In this document: positions 30,454 through 38,874 of the stretch, in pieces
Position numbering within the stretch: the first letter of the stretch is position 1
How the letters are laid out: each line of letters opens with the position of its first letter
NCBI GenBank assembly: GCA_902764345.1
Contig: CACWVT010000015.1
Location: 1 to 60,853, forward strand
Direction: 5' to 3'
From: an uncultured Ruminobacter sp.
GTDB lineage: Bacteria > Pseudomonadota > Gammaproteobacteria > Enterobacterales > Succinivibrionaceae
Length of the DNA stretch: 60,853 bases
The notes under the pieces: model-generated
Told to the model about the DNA's origin: nothing
The model's database searches: none
The model's input: only the letters and a program-made list of their open reading frames with translations
Made by a program: the position numbers and the translations under genes

Positions 30454-31438
30454 GGCATTATTAAATGAGCTTTGGATTAATTTGGAGAGAAAAGTAACCA
30501 CACAACAAAACACCTTGCAACAACTAATAGCACCAACTAGCTTATTTAGGCTGTTTATTGGGGTTGATGGTTTGCCAACACGTCGTTTCATAAGTGTAGA
30601 AATTCCAGAGAACCAAAAGAAAACAGTGTTAGGGATTAAACCTATTCAAGGAATAGATGTATCTGTCTGTAAACCACCTATATCGCACGATGGTTATTGT
30701 TCTTGTGTATTGCAGTCTGCCGCACATGATCAAAATGACGTATTTTCTATTGTGGCGAGTGATATATTGTTCGAACTTAATTCCTGTAAAAGTAATAATG
30801 CATATGTAGATATCTTAGTTGAAAGAATAGCCAAATGGCGTGAGTTTTTTAAAAGAAAGCACAATTCTTTGTCTGATAGTGAAATCATCGGACTGATTGG
30901 TGAACTACAATTTGCAGAGGATATTATGTCTGAAGGTTTTGGTCAAATACTTGATAGTTGGAGTGGACCTATTAAATCTGCCCATGACTATAAAATGCCA
31001 GCCTTTTTAGCGGAGATTAAAGCTAAATCAACAGATCAATTGACTTCTGTGAAAATATCTAGCGAAGAACAATTAAATAGAGAAGATGATTCTCCTTTGT
31101 TTCTGGTTGTTTATCGATTGGAAGAAAGTCCTAAAGGAATGAATTTGCACGACAAGGTTCAATCAGTTGCGTTGAAACTATCAGATTCAAGAAAAAGCAT
31201 TTTCTATGCAAAGCTTCTGTGTATAGGTTATCAAAAAGAAGAAAATTATAGTAAAAAGTATATTGTTAAAGAACGTCGCCAATATAGAGTTGAAAATGAT
31301 TTTCCCCGAATAATCACCCCCAATCTCCCATCAGGTACATTTGGTGTAGTTTACAATCTATCCATCGAAAAATGCACTCCGTACCAGGTGGATTTTAACC
31401 AGGTGATTGATTGTTATAAAGAGGCGCTAAATGGCTAA
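30437..31438 (+). CDS. DUF4420 PD-(D/E)XK-family protein
   Basis: 333 residues. The middle has a helix GLIGELQFAEDIM (residues ~153-165), then D184 and the strand LAEIKAK with E193 and K195, forming a D...E-x-K nuclease-like site. The rest is beta-rich. DUF4420 members are predicted nucleases of the PD-(D/E)XK fold linked to Z1-containing restriction systems. The gene overlaps the end of the Z1 gene by 17 bp and the start of the AIPR gene by 8 bp, so the three are probably translated together. Whether it cuts DNA, or supports a complex in which the FokI-like protein cuts, is open. Confidence 0.85.
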   Translation: MEQMNEALLNELWINLERKVTTQQNTLQQLIAPTSLFRLFIGVDGLPTRRFISVEIPENQKKTVLGIKPIQGIDVSVCKPPISHDGYCSCVLQSAAHDQNDVFSIVASDILFELNSCKSNNAYVDILVERIAKWREFFKRKHNSLSDSEIIGLIGELQFAEDIMSEGFGQILDSWSGPIKSAHDYKMPAFLAEIKAKSTDQLTSVKISSEEQLNREDDSPLFLVVYRLEESPKGMNLHDKVQSVALKLSDSRKSIFYAKLLCIGYQKEENYSKKYIVKERRQYRVENDFPRIITPNLPSGTFGVVYNLSIEKCTPYQVDFNQVIDCYKEALNG

Positions 31439-33542
31439 TAATATAGAATTAGTGAAGTTTTATAAAGACCTAAGTCAGGAGATAATTAATAAGGCTACTC
31501 TCGAAGAAACAGAGGAATTCAGAGAGAATATTTTTACGCAGATATATATTGATTATTTGTGTGAAGCTGCAGAAATAGAGGATGGCAACATTGCCTATCA
31601 TGAGGCTCGGGGAATTAAGGTCAATGGATATAGTATTGCTGAAGATGAGACGTATATAGCCTTGTTTGTCTCGATATACAAAAATAGTCCGGATGTCTAT
31701 TCTGTTCCTCCTTCTGATGTCTTAGCTATGGTAAATAGGGCGAAGAATTTCTATCTCAAATCTATGAACAAGTATCATCTTGAAGTTGAGGAAGCTTATG
31801 GCGTTTTTGATTTAGCAAAGACTATATATGATTATCGAGATAAGATTAATGAAGTTAAGATAATTTTAATGACCAATGGAACAGTTAGAAATATGAATTT
31901 GCCTCCAATTGAGGAGGATGGCATTTCATTTATGGCTTCCGTATGGGATGTTGAACGAATATATCGTGTATCAACGTCTGGTTCAGCAAGGGAAAAAATA
32001 GAGATTGATCTAGAATCATTAACTGGTAAAGCATTAAGTGCAATTAAAATTAATGTTCCTGAGTGCAAAAAATACGATGCTGACGGTAACTCAATCATAA
32101 GCGGAGGTTATGTTACATATCTTACTATTATTCCGGGGGATGTATTATTTACTATATATAAGGCATATGATGCAAGATTGCTTGAGAAAAATGTTAGAGC
32201 ATTTTTGCAGGTTCGTGGCAATGTTAATAAAGGAATTAAATCGACTATTACAAATACTCCTGAAATGTTTTTGGCGTACAACAACGGAATATCTGCAACC
32301 GCTGAAAGTGTTTCTTTACGCAATGAAACGAATGAGCAATGTGTTATTACTGGACTTAAGGATTTTCAAATTGTTAATGGCGGTCAAACGACAGCATCTA
32401 TCTACAATGCTTGTATTAAGAATCAACAGCCATTAGACAAGATTTTTGTGCAAGCTAAAATAACTGTCTTGAACAATCAAGAGCAGATGGATGTTGTTGT
32501 GCCTCAGATCTCTGCTTGTGCGAATACTCAGAATAAGGTTCAATTAGCTGATTTCTCAGCTAATGATGAATTCCATCAATCGATTGAAAGATTGTCAAGA
32601 ACAGTATGGGCGCCTGCAAAAACAGGTGGTGAGCAACAAACGAAATGGTTCTATGAAAGAGCAAGAGGACAGTATGCTGATATTCGTTCCCGTGAGAAGA
32701 GTTCAAAGTACTTTGATTCGATATATCCAAAGACTCAGTATTTTGACAAACTTGATTTAGGACGATATGAGAATGCATGGGAACAATTACCATATATCAC
32801 TAGCAAAGGCGGCCAGGCCTGTTTTAGAGATTTTACACTTAGGTTAAAGGAACGAGGTAAATTTGAACCGGATCAAGATTATTATCAGAATTTAATAGCA
32901 AAGACTATTCTATATAGAAAGGTTCGGGCAATTGTTAAATCTCAGAGATTTCAGGGCTTTTGGGCTAATATAGCGGATTATACGGTAGCTTATATTAGTT
33001 ATATATCTGGTCAGAGAATTGATCTTCAGAAAATCTGGCGAAATCAAGATACAACAGAAGCATTTGACAAGCAAGCTGAAATAGTTGCGAATGCAGTTTA
33101 TAAATATTTGATTGATGAATGCTCTGGCATGAATGTGACTCAGTGGTGTAAAAAAGAAAAGTGTTGGAATACAATCAGAGAGAACTTGAATATTTCTTTA
33201 TCTCCAGAGTTAGAAAATGAATTAATTCAGTTGGGAAATAGAACTACAACCTCAGTATCACAGGGGATTTATTCTGCTAATTCCAAGGAGAAGCAGTTAA
33301 TTGAGGCCATACAAAAAGTTGATTATTCCGTATGGTTTAGTATTTCTTCATGGGGAAAAGAAACCAGAAATCTTAAGCCCTTTCAAAACGGCATTGCATT
33401 TACACTTGGCAAATATGCACGTTCACAAAAAGAACCTTCACGAAAGCAGGCAAACCAAGGATTAGTTATTCTTCAAACAGCTGTCGAAAAAGGATTTGTT
33501 ACCGATGACATCGCTAAAGATATAGTAAAAAGTTTTTCGTAA
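31431..33542 (+). CDS. AIPR-family (abortive infection phage resistance) protein
   Basis: 703 residues. The AIPR core is clear: NNGISATAE, then the signature FQIVNGGQTTASIYN, VVPQISACANTQNKVQLADF, and KWFYERARGQYADIRSREK followed by FDKLDLGRYENAWEQLP. The N-terminal ~200 residues hold a PD-(D/E)XK-like region reported for this family, but I cannot place its catalytic residues with confidence. AIPR proteins were named for abortive-infection phage resistance and are frequent in restriction-like islands. The molecular activity is not settled. Followed after 21 bp by the helicase gene. Confidence 0.9.
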   Translation: MANNIELVKFYKDLSQEIINKATLEETEEFRENIFTQIYIDYLCEAAEIEDGNIAYHEARGIKVNGYSIAEDETYIALFVSIYKNSPDVYSVPPSDVLAMVNRAKNFYLKSMNKYHLEVEEAYGVFDLAKTIYDYRDKINEVKIILMTNGTVRNMNLPPIEEDGISFMASVWDVERIYRVSTSGSAREKIEIDLESLTGKALSAIKINVPECKKYDADGNSIISGGYVTYLTIIPGDVLFTIYKAYDARLLEKNVRAFLQVRGNVNKGIKSTITNTPEMFLAYNNGISATAESVSLRNETNEQCVITGLKDFQIVNGGQTTASIYNACIKNQQPLDKIFVQAKITVLNNQEQMDVVVPQISACANTQNKVQLADFSANDEFHQSIERLSRTVWAPAKTGGEQQTKWFYERARGQYADIRSREKSSKYFDSIYPKTQYFDKLDLGRYENAWEQLPYITSKGGQACFRDFTLRLKERGKFEPDQDYYQNLIAKTILYRKVRAIVKSQRFQGFWANIADYTVAYISYISGQRIDLQKIWRNQDTTEAFDKQAEIVANAVYKYLIDECSGMNVTQWCKKEKCWNTIRENLNISLSPELENELIQLGNRTTTSVSQGIYSANSKEKQLIEAIQKVDYSVWFSISSWGKETRNLKPFQNGIAFTLGKYARSQKEPSRKQANQGLVILQTAVEKGFVTDDIAKDIVKSFS

Positions 33543-33563
33543 CCTGTTATTGTGAGGTTTTTG

Positions 33564-35579
33564 ATGAATAAGTATACGTTTTCAACTCAAACGGGAAAAG
33601 CATATTATTGCAACTCTATACCAGGCTTTTTGAATGACAAATCTGCTTCTATCATTGGTCAATTAGTAAGGCACTCTTTTGAAGTCAATAAAGAACAGTC
33701 AGATGCATGGGACAACCAGATTTCACAGTTGCAGGCAAAACTCGAAGAATGTGGCGTAGAAGGCGATATTATCTTTGAATACGATATAGTTAGATTAGGG
33801 AAGAGAATAGATGTAATACTATTAATAAAGCATATAGTCTTTTCCTTGGAGTTTAAGAACGGAAAAAATATATTTGTTGCACAAGATGCTCAACAGGCCG
33901 AAGACTATGCAATAGACATAAAGAACTTCCATAAAGAATCAGAAGATCTATACGTTTGTCCTATTTTGATAGCTACTAATGCTCCTAAGTATAAGAAAGA
34001 ACAATCTATAGATTGTTATCCTGACAAGCAGATCTTTCTCCAAAGGGAGAATATGGATACATTCACTCCGAAACTGACTTCGATTATTGAACGATATGGA
34101 GACAACGAAATAATTGATTTTGAAAAATGGTTTAATTCTCCTTATCACCCTACTCCAACAATTATTGCGGCTGCAGTCGAGGCTTATACATCGCATGATA
34201 TAAGTCAAATTGCTCAATCGGAAGCCGGCCAGGACAATATCGATAAATGCGAAAGAGAAATAGAAAGAATCATTAATTATGCCCGAGACAATCACAGGAA
34301 GTGTGTTTGTTTTGTCACAGGTGTACCTGGAGCAGGAAAAACTCTAGTTGGTCTTGATGTTGTTGCTAAGAATCTGAACAAGGGAAAAGATAACTTAAGC
34401 GTTTATTTATCCGGCAATGGTCCGCTTGTCGAGGTTCTTCGAGAAGCCTTAAAAAGAAGCGTTAAGGAGAAAATGTCCAAAGAAAGCAAAGAGGTCAAAA
34501 GAGAAACAGAAACCGCTATTAACACACTAATTCAGAGCAGTTATTCTTTTAAAAAAGATAATGCAAAAAATGTACTTCCAACTCCTGAACATATTATGAT
34601 TTTTGATGAAGCTCAGCGAGTATGGAACGAGCAGAAAATGACAAGCAAACATGAAAAGGATCCTGTGATGTCCGTTAGTGAACCTCATCTTCTTTTTCGA
34701 ATAATGGACAGACATGAACAATGGGCAGTAATGATTTGCTTAGTAGGACTCGGTCAAGATATATATGACGGTGAAGTTGGAATTAACGAGTGGTTTTGTT
34801 GCGGAATCGATGATTATAAAGACTGGGAGATGTTTTATTCATCTGCTATATTTAGCCAGACAGAAGACAAAAACATAGATAAAGACAAAATATTGAGCTG
34901 TGAAAGATGCCATCAAGTGGATTCGCTTCACTTAAAGACATCAGTAAGATCGTTTAGAGCAGATAAGCAATGCCAGTTTGTAGATTACCTTCTTGACAAT
35001 AAACCTGATAATGCAAGAAAGATATATGAGCAGATAAAAGAAAAATATCCCGTTTATATCACACGAGATGTTGAAGTAGCAAAGAAATGGGCTAAGAATC
35101 AAGTAAGAGGCTCACAGCGCTGTGGTGTGCTTGCCTGTAGTAGTGCGCAACGTCTTAAACCAGAGGGAATATACGTTCCTAAAGATATTGATGTTAAAAA
35201 CTGGTTTTTGGCTCCAAGCGATGACTTAAGATCATCTAATATGATGGAAGTTGTTGCCAGTGAATTTAAGGTGCAGGGTTTAGAAATTGATTGGGCCGTG
35301 GTTTGTTGGGATGCTGATTTACGCAGAAAAAATTTGAACGAATGGGATCATTATTATTTTCATGGAACCAAGTGGCTTCATAGAAATAAGGAAGAACAAA
35401 AGAGATATTTGGTTAATTCATATCGAGTCCTGCTTACTAGAGCACGACAAGGAATGATTATATTTGTACCAAAGGGAGGCGATCCTGATGAGGATCCTTC
35501 GCGTTATTATAATTTCTACAATCAAATATATGAGTATTTGATTGATTGTGGAATAGAAGAGATGATAAAAGGAGAATAA
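33564..35579 (+). CDS. Nuclease-DUF2075 helicase fusion (Schlafen-group helicase)
   Basis: 671 residues from the ATG at 33564, with TGTGAGG 7 bp upstream; a GTG at 33552 is less likely. The N-terminus has a nuclease-like motif, D83 in RIDVIL and E96-x-K98 in LEFKNG. The helicase part has a P-loop VPGAGKT (K259), Walker B IFDEAQRVW (D348, E349), the sensor LVGLGQDIY, and late motifs VQGLEIDWAVVCW and YRVLLTRARQG. This is the DUF2075 layout, a superfamily I-like group related to Schlafen helicases. It may degrade or unwind DNA made accessible by the upstream proteins. It is not a standard member of the Z1/AIPR core. Confidence 0.88.
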   Translation: MNKYTFSTQTGKAYYCNSIPGFLNDKSASIIGQLVRHSFEVNKEQSDAWDNQISQLQAKLEECGVEGDIIFEYDIVRLGKRIDVILLIKHIVFSLEFKNGKNIFVAQDAQQAEDYAIDIKNFHKESEDLYVCPILIATNAPKYKKEQSIDCYPDKQIFLQRENMDTFTPKLTSIIERYGDNEIIDFEKWFNSPYHPTPTIIAAAVEAYTSHDISQIAQSEAGQDNIDKCEREIERIINYARDNHRKCVCFVTGVPGAGKTLVGLDVVAKNLNKGKDNLSVYLSGNGPLVEVLREALKRSVKEKMSKESKEVKRETETAINTLIQSSYSFKKDNAKNVLPTPEHIMIFDEAQRVWNEQKMTSKHEKDPVMSVSEPHLLFRIMDRHEQWAVMICLVGLGQDIYDGEVGINEWFCCGIDDYKDWEMFYSSAIFSQTEDKNIDKDKILSCERCHQVDSLHLKTSVRSFRADKQCQFVDYLLDNKPDNARKIYEQIKEKYPVYITRDVEVAKKWAKNQVRGSQRCGVLACSSAQRLKPEGIYVPKDIDVKNWFLAPSDDLRSSNMMEVVASEFKVQGLEIDWAVVCWDADLRRKNLNEWDHYYFHGTKWLHRNKEEQKRYLVNSYRVLLTRARQGMIIFVPKGGDPDEDPSRYYNFYNQIYEYLIDCGIEEMIKGE

Positions 35580-35591
35580 AGGAGTGTTTTT

Positions 35592-36236
35592 ATGGATCAT
35601 AATCTAAAAGATCTGATAACCCAATTTATGAGGTTGGTAGGAGAAGGTAGTATAGAAGTTTATAATGAATTTAGTTTACAGCACGAATTAGGTATTTATT
35701 TACGTCAATGTTTACAGGAAGAAAAAGAAGAAGAAAAGTATAAGTATAAGGTTCAGTTTGAAAGAAATGTTAATTTCTTTCAAAAAGACAAAACAATAAA
35801 ACACAAAACAATAAAACACGAAATAGATATTGTGATTTACGATGAAAATGATGATTCGGAAAGATATGCTATAGAACTGAAGTGTCCTCACAATGGGCGG
35901 ACCCCAGAAACAATGTATGACTTTGTGAAGGATATAAGATTCATGGAGCAGTTGAATGAATTGGGGTTTAAGAAAACTTATTGTTTAATACTTGTTGAAG
36001 ATAAAAATTTTTATTCAGGCAAAAGTAAAGAAGACGATATTTATGCTTATTTTCGAGCCCGCAAACCGCTAAAGGGTAGGATATTGAAACCAACAGGAAA
36101 AGGAAAAAATAGAGATGGCATATTGATATCGGGGGAATATGTTATTAGTTGGCAATTTTGCATAAGTAACGATAAAACAGCTAATAGAAGGTATTGCCTT
36201 GTTGAAGTTATTGGGCATGAGCAACAGACCGCATAA
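35592..36236 (+). CDS. Small PD-(D/E)XK-like protein ending the defence operon
   Basis: 214 residues, no recognised named family. It has a restriction-like core: D79 in HEIDIVIYDE and E95-x-K97 in AIELKCP, followed by a helix (FVKDIRFMEQLNELG) and strand KTYCLILVEDK, the order seen in many PD-(D/E)XK folds. A perfect 15-bp tandem duplication (35790-35819) encodes a repeated TIKHK just before the first catalytic residue. It starts 12 bp after the helicase stop. Likely an accessory nuclease or a structural relative that lost activity. Confidence 0.7.
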   Translation: MDHNLKDLITQFMRLVGEGSIEVYNEFSLQHELGIYLRQCLQEEKEEEKYKYKVQFERNVNFFQKDKTIKHKTIKHEIDIVIYDENDDSERYAIELKCPHNGRTPETMYDFVKDIRFMEQLNELGFKKTYCLILVEDKNFYSGKSKEDDIYAYFRARKPLKGRILKPTGKGKNRDGILISGEYVISWQFCISNDKTANRRYCLVEVIGHEQQTA

Positions 36237-36314
36237 CCTAGAGATGAGTGATGCAAAATTGAGTATGTGAAAAAAAATTCTGTAAATAGAAAAACATCCT
36301 GAGAATTTTTTAAA

Positions 36315-36389
36315 GCAGTGACCTTTAGTATGAACCCCGTTATCAATCAAGTGATCAATAACGGGGTTCATACTACTTCCGGTTACTGC
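36315..36389. other. Long near-perfect inverted repeat after the defence operon
   Basis: An 18-bp perfect stem (36326-36343 with 36358-36375; core GAACCCCGTTAT) and a 14-nt loop. An outer stem GCAGTGACC / GGTTACTGC (36315-36323, 36381-36389) has one G-T pair. The total is about 27 paired bases. TTTTGTGTT follows. It could be a strong terminator on either strand, or the end or remnant of a mobile element. Confidence 0.75.
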
Positions 36390-36509
36390 TTTTGTGTTAT
36401 TAATATTACCTGTTTGTTTTTATAAATCAAGATTTATGTTTTATAAATAAAATAATCAATTATTTCTATTTAAATTTAATTATTTTTATTAAAAAACAAA
36501 ATAATTCCT

Positions 36510-36540
36510 AGACGGAAGTTTCAGCTTCTGTCTTTTGTTT
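36510..36540 (+). terminator. Hairpin with T-rich tail
   Basis: AGACGGAAG (36510-36518) pairs with CTTCTGTCT (36525-36533, one G-T pair), then TTTGTTT. No gene directly upstream now uses it, so it may be a leftover of lost DNA. Confidence 0.55.
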
Positions 36541-36612
36541 ATACCGGAAATCAGTCTGGTAATCGGCCTTCATACATTATCTGTGGACGTAATGTGATTT
36601 AGCAGGCCAGCT

Positions 36613-36680
36613 TTAACCAAATTACTTTACCATCGTTAACCAAATAGTTTACCACCTCTAACTTAATTATCAGGCCATCT
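36613..36680. repeat. Three ~22-23-bp tandem units, IS21-like terminal repeats (set 1)
   Basis: TTAACCAAAT occurs at 36613 and 36636, with a diverged third copy CTAACTTAAT at 36658. Between them are CTTTACCATC, GTTTACCACC and CAGGCCATC at the same period. Spaced inner repeats of this kind are typical of IS21-family element ends. Confidence 0.5.
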
Positions 36681-36794
36681 ATAATTTTTTCTGGCAGATT
36701 TGGAAGGATAACCAGCATAACCGCCGATTATCCTATTCGTCAGTTACTTAAGAAACTTAGGAGGAAACAGTTCCGTACTCTGGTCACTTGTAGA

Positions 36795-36839
36795 ACGATC
36801 GAAAAAGTTGACCACTTAAACGATCGGAAGTTGACCACT
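36795..36839. repeat. Two ~23-bp units, IS21-like terminal repeats (set 2)
   Basis: ACGATCG followed by AAGTTGACCACT appears twice; AAGTTGACCACT is at 36805-36816 and 36828-36839, exactly 23 bp apart. The unit resembles set 1 (AGTTTACCAC against AGTTGACCAC). No istA or istB gene is present nearby, so this is a relic or solo end. Confidence 0.55.
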
Positions 36840-36899
36840 CCGATTTTAACTTAAACTTTCATTCGCTACCTGATAAATTGTTTTTAGGTTTCTGACATA

Positions 36900-37166
36900 G
36901 GTACGGATATCCCTGAACAGCTTGATCATTTTGTTGTTTCCATTCAGAGCTTCAATTCCAAAAAGCTTACTGACGTCGTTAAACCTGATTTTTATGATGA
37001 TATTGTCGTTGACGAATGCCACAATGTGGCAGCTCCTTCATATCAGGAGCTTTTGGACTACTTCAGACCAAAGACTCTTTTGGGGCTTACTGCTGACAGC
37101 AGTAAAAAATGGAATGACCGGTATTTCTTCCGTTCATTCCGTCATTACGAAAGGTCCGTGTCATAA
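36900..37166 (+). pseudogene. Decayed fragment of a superfamily II DEAD/DEAH helicase
   Basis: Reading 36900-37166 gives an open frame without start codon. It contains VVSIQSFNSKKL, then DDIVVDECHNVAAPSYQELL, DYFRPKTLLGLTAD, and a stop at 37164. This is the stretch from motif Ia through Walker B (DECH) to motif III of a superfamily II helicase of the kind with an FDYVIVDEFHHAAA motif. After LTAD the expected motif is lost. Upstream motif I and downstream motifs IV-VI are absent. It is a remnant of an earlier defence or mobile gene in the same hotspot. Confidence 0.75.
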
Positions 37167-37195
37167 TCATGACCGGACCTCATTGTGTCAAACCT

Positions 37196-38683
37196 CTATA
37201 ACTCAGGATTCCATTCTTTCCCGTTAATGATGCTTGACGTGTTGCCCGTACTCTTGGTTTTCGCCAGTTCATGGTGATATACCGTAGGAGCTACTTTTTG
37301 AGTAATATTATTGTCACACGAAGTCCTGAGTTCAATCATGTTTTGCTCTTTAACTTCTTTGTAAACGACGTAGACGTTTACCATAATAATGGTAAACAGC
37401 CCGAGGGCGAAAGAAATGAGAAAATAAGCCCAGTCAATCTTCCCGCAGTATGTCAGGTAGATAAAATAACAGCCGATGATAAAAAACAGGGAACTGAAAA
37501 TTGAGGAGTTAAGATTTCTGGAAAACAGATATCTCGGAAAAAACGAAGACATAAGCCAGCAGTATCCGAAACACAGTAACCCCACACCCTTTATGCTGTC
37601 CTTCGCCCGTACAAAGGCTTCGATGGTACTGACCCACGCCAGAAAACAGCTCAGCATCCATAATGAAGACAGTATGCAGGCATAAAACTTTTTCCATGAT
37701 ATCGGAAACTTCGCCACGCATTTACCGGTCTGACCGTTCATGGTAAACGGAAAAGAACTCCCTTTCCACTGAATCTCCATGTTCCATAACGGCATCAGTG
37801 CATATGAAATGCCGTTGGGTTTCATGTCATACTTTCTGTCGGTAACGCGATAGTATTTATGCTCATGGGCAGAGGACAGAAATCTGTCCATGCTCTCCCT
37901 GGCACGAACCTTCACCCTGGTAATACATTCATTTGAATCAACATTGTAAATTTTGGCATCAAGACCTGACAGATAAGCAAAATTAAACTTTCTCTTATGA
38001 TCGACGGGAAAAGGCTCCAGTCTTTGGGACACCCTGTCATCAACCTCTCTGGACCCGTCCTGAGGTATGTTGCTGAAAGTAAGTTCCCCGCAGGCAGAGC
38101 CCTCATAAACCTGATGTTTATAGCTGTTCTTTCCGTGTTTCTTTACGTCTTCAACCTGATAGGAGGCAGAACCCTTAACCGTCAGGTCATACAGCCAGAA
38201 GGGAATGTACCAGGCCTTAACCTTTTCAAGTTTTGCCCCGGTAATGAAATCATCAGGAACGAACAGTCTACTCTTTAATTCTTCTCTGTACGTCTTTATG
38301 AAATCCTCGCGATCCATCTGAAACGGAACAATAAAATCCGGCATCCTCTGGGTTTTGTATTTATCGGTAAACACGATGTCGTTACCGCAGAACGGACAGG
38401 TAAGGGTGGCGGCCACAGCCCCCGGAGTCAGCTGTCCGCCACAGGACGAACAGATGTAGGAGCGCTTCAGATTTTCCGCATCAAAGAACTCATCCGAATC
38501 GTCGACTTTTGCTCCGCGGGAAAACGACTCGGCATTTTTGCTTTTCTTGTTTTTTAAAATCTCCTCGTATTCATTTACCGTAAACATGCTGTCGCATGAC
38601 TCACACTTAAGGGCACCGAGTTTGATGTCATAAACCATGTTGGATGAACAGTTGGGACATCTGGCGTGATCTGAATGATCCAT
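37196..38683 (-). CDS. TFIIB-type zinc-ribbon membrane protein
   Basis: 495 residues. Two N-terminal zinc ribbons: C9-x2-C12/C27-x2-C30, and a second in CSSCGG...CPFCGNDIVF near residues 77-105. A central soluble region follows with the family-typical KVKAWYIPFWLYDL and ALMPLWNMEIQW. Four hydrophobic segments lie between ~335 and 440, followed by a polar tail. Such proteins are often mis-annotated as replication-related; the real role is unknown. It is likely an inner-membrane protein with cytoplasmic ribbons. It is convergent with the defence-island remnants, and its stop is 29 bp from the helicase relic. Confidence 0.78.
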   Translation of the reverse strand: MDHSDHARCPNCSSNMVYDIKLGALKCESCDSMFTVNEYEEILKNKKSKNAESFSRGAKVDDSDEFFDAENLKRSYICSSCGGQLTPGAVAATLTCPFCGNDIVFTDKYKTQRMPDFIVPFQMDREDFIKTYREELKSRLFVPDDFITGAKLEKVKAWYIPFWLYDLTVKGSASYQVEDVKKHGKNSYKHQVYEGSACGELTFSNIPQDGSREVDDRVSQRLEPFPVDHKRKFNFAYLSGLDAKIYNVDSNECITRVKVRARESMDRFLSSAHEHKYYRVTDRKYDMKPNGISYALMPLWNMEIQWKGSSFPFTMNGQTGKCVAKFPISWKKFYACILSSLWMLSCFLAWVSTIEAFVRAKDSIKGVGLLCFGYCWLMSSFFPRYLFSRNLNSSIFSSLFFIIGCYFIYLTYCGKIDWAYFLISFALGLFTIIMVNVYVVYKEVKEQNMIELRTSCDNNITQKVAPTVYHHELAKTKSTGNTSSIINGKEWNPEL

Positions 38684-38814
38684 CTGAATCTCTCTCCGGA
38701 CAAAAATGAAGAACTGCCGCTAGAACATATAATTATTTCATGCATTTTTATGTCTGAATTTTACAAAAAAAATATTCGGAGTAATGTGACAGCATAGGAC
38801 ATTTCACACAGAAA

Positions 38815-38840
38815 AAAACGAAGCCTGGAGGCTTCGTTTT
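38815..38840 (-). terminator. Intrinsic terminator of the secreted-protein gene
   Basis: Perfect 11-bp stem AAAACGAAGCC / GGCTTCGTTTT (38815-38825, 38830-38840) with TTT on the minus-strand side. Confidence 0.85.
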
Positions 38841-38874
38841 CAATAATGAACGGGCATTATGATACCGTATGCGT

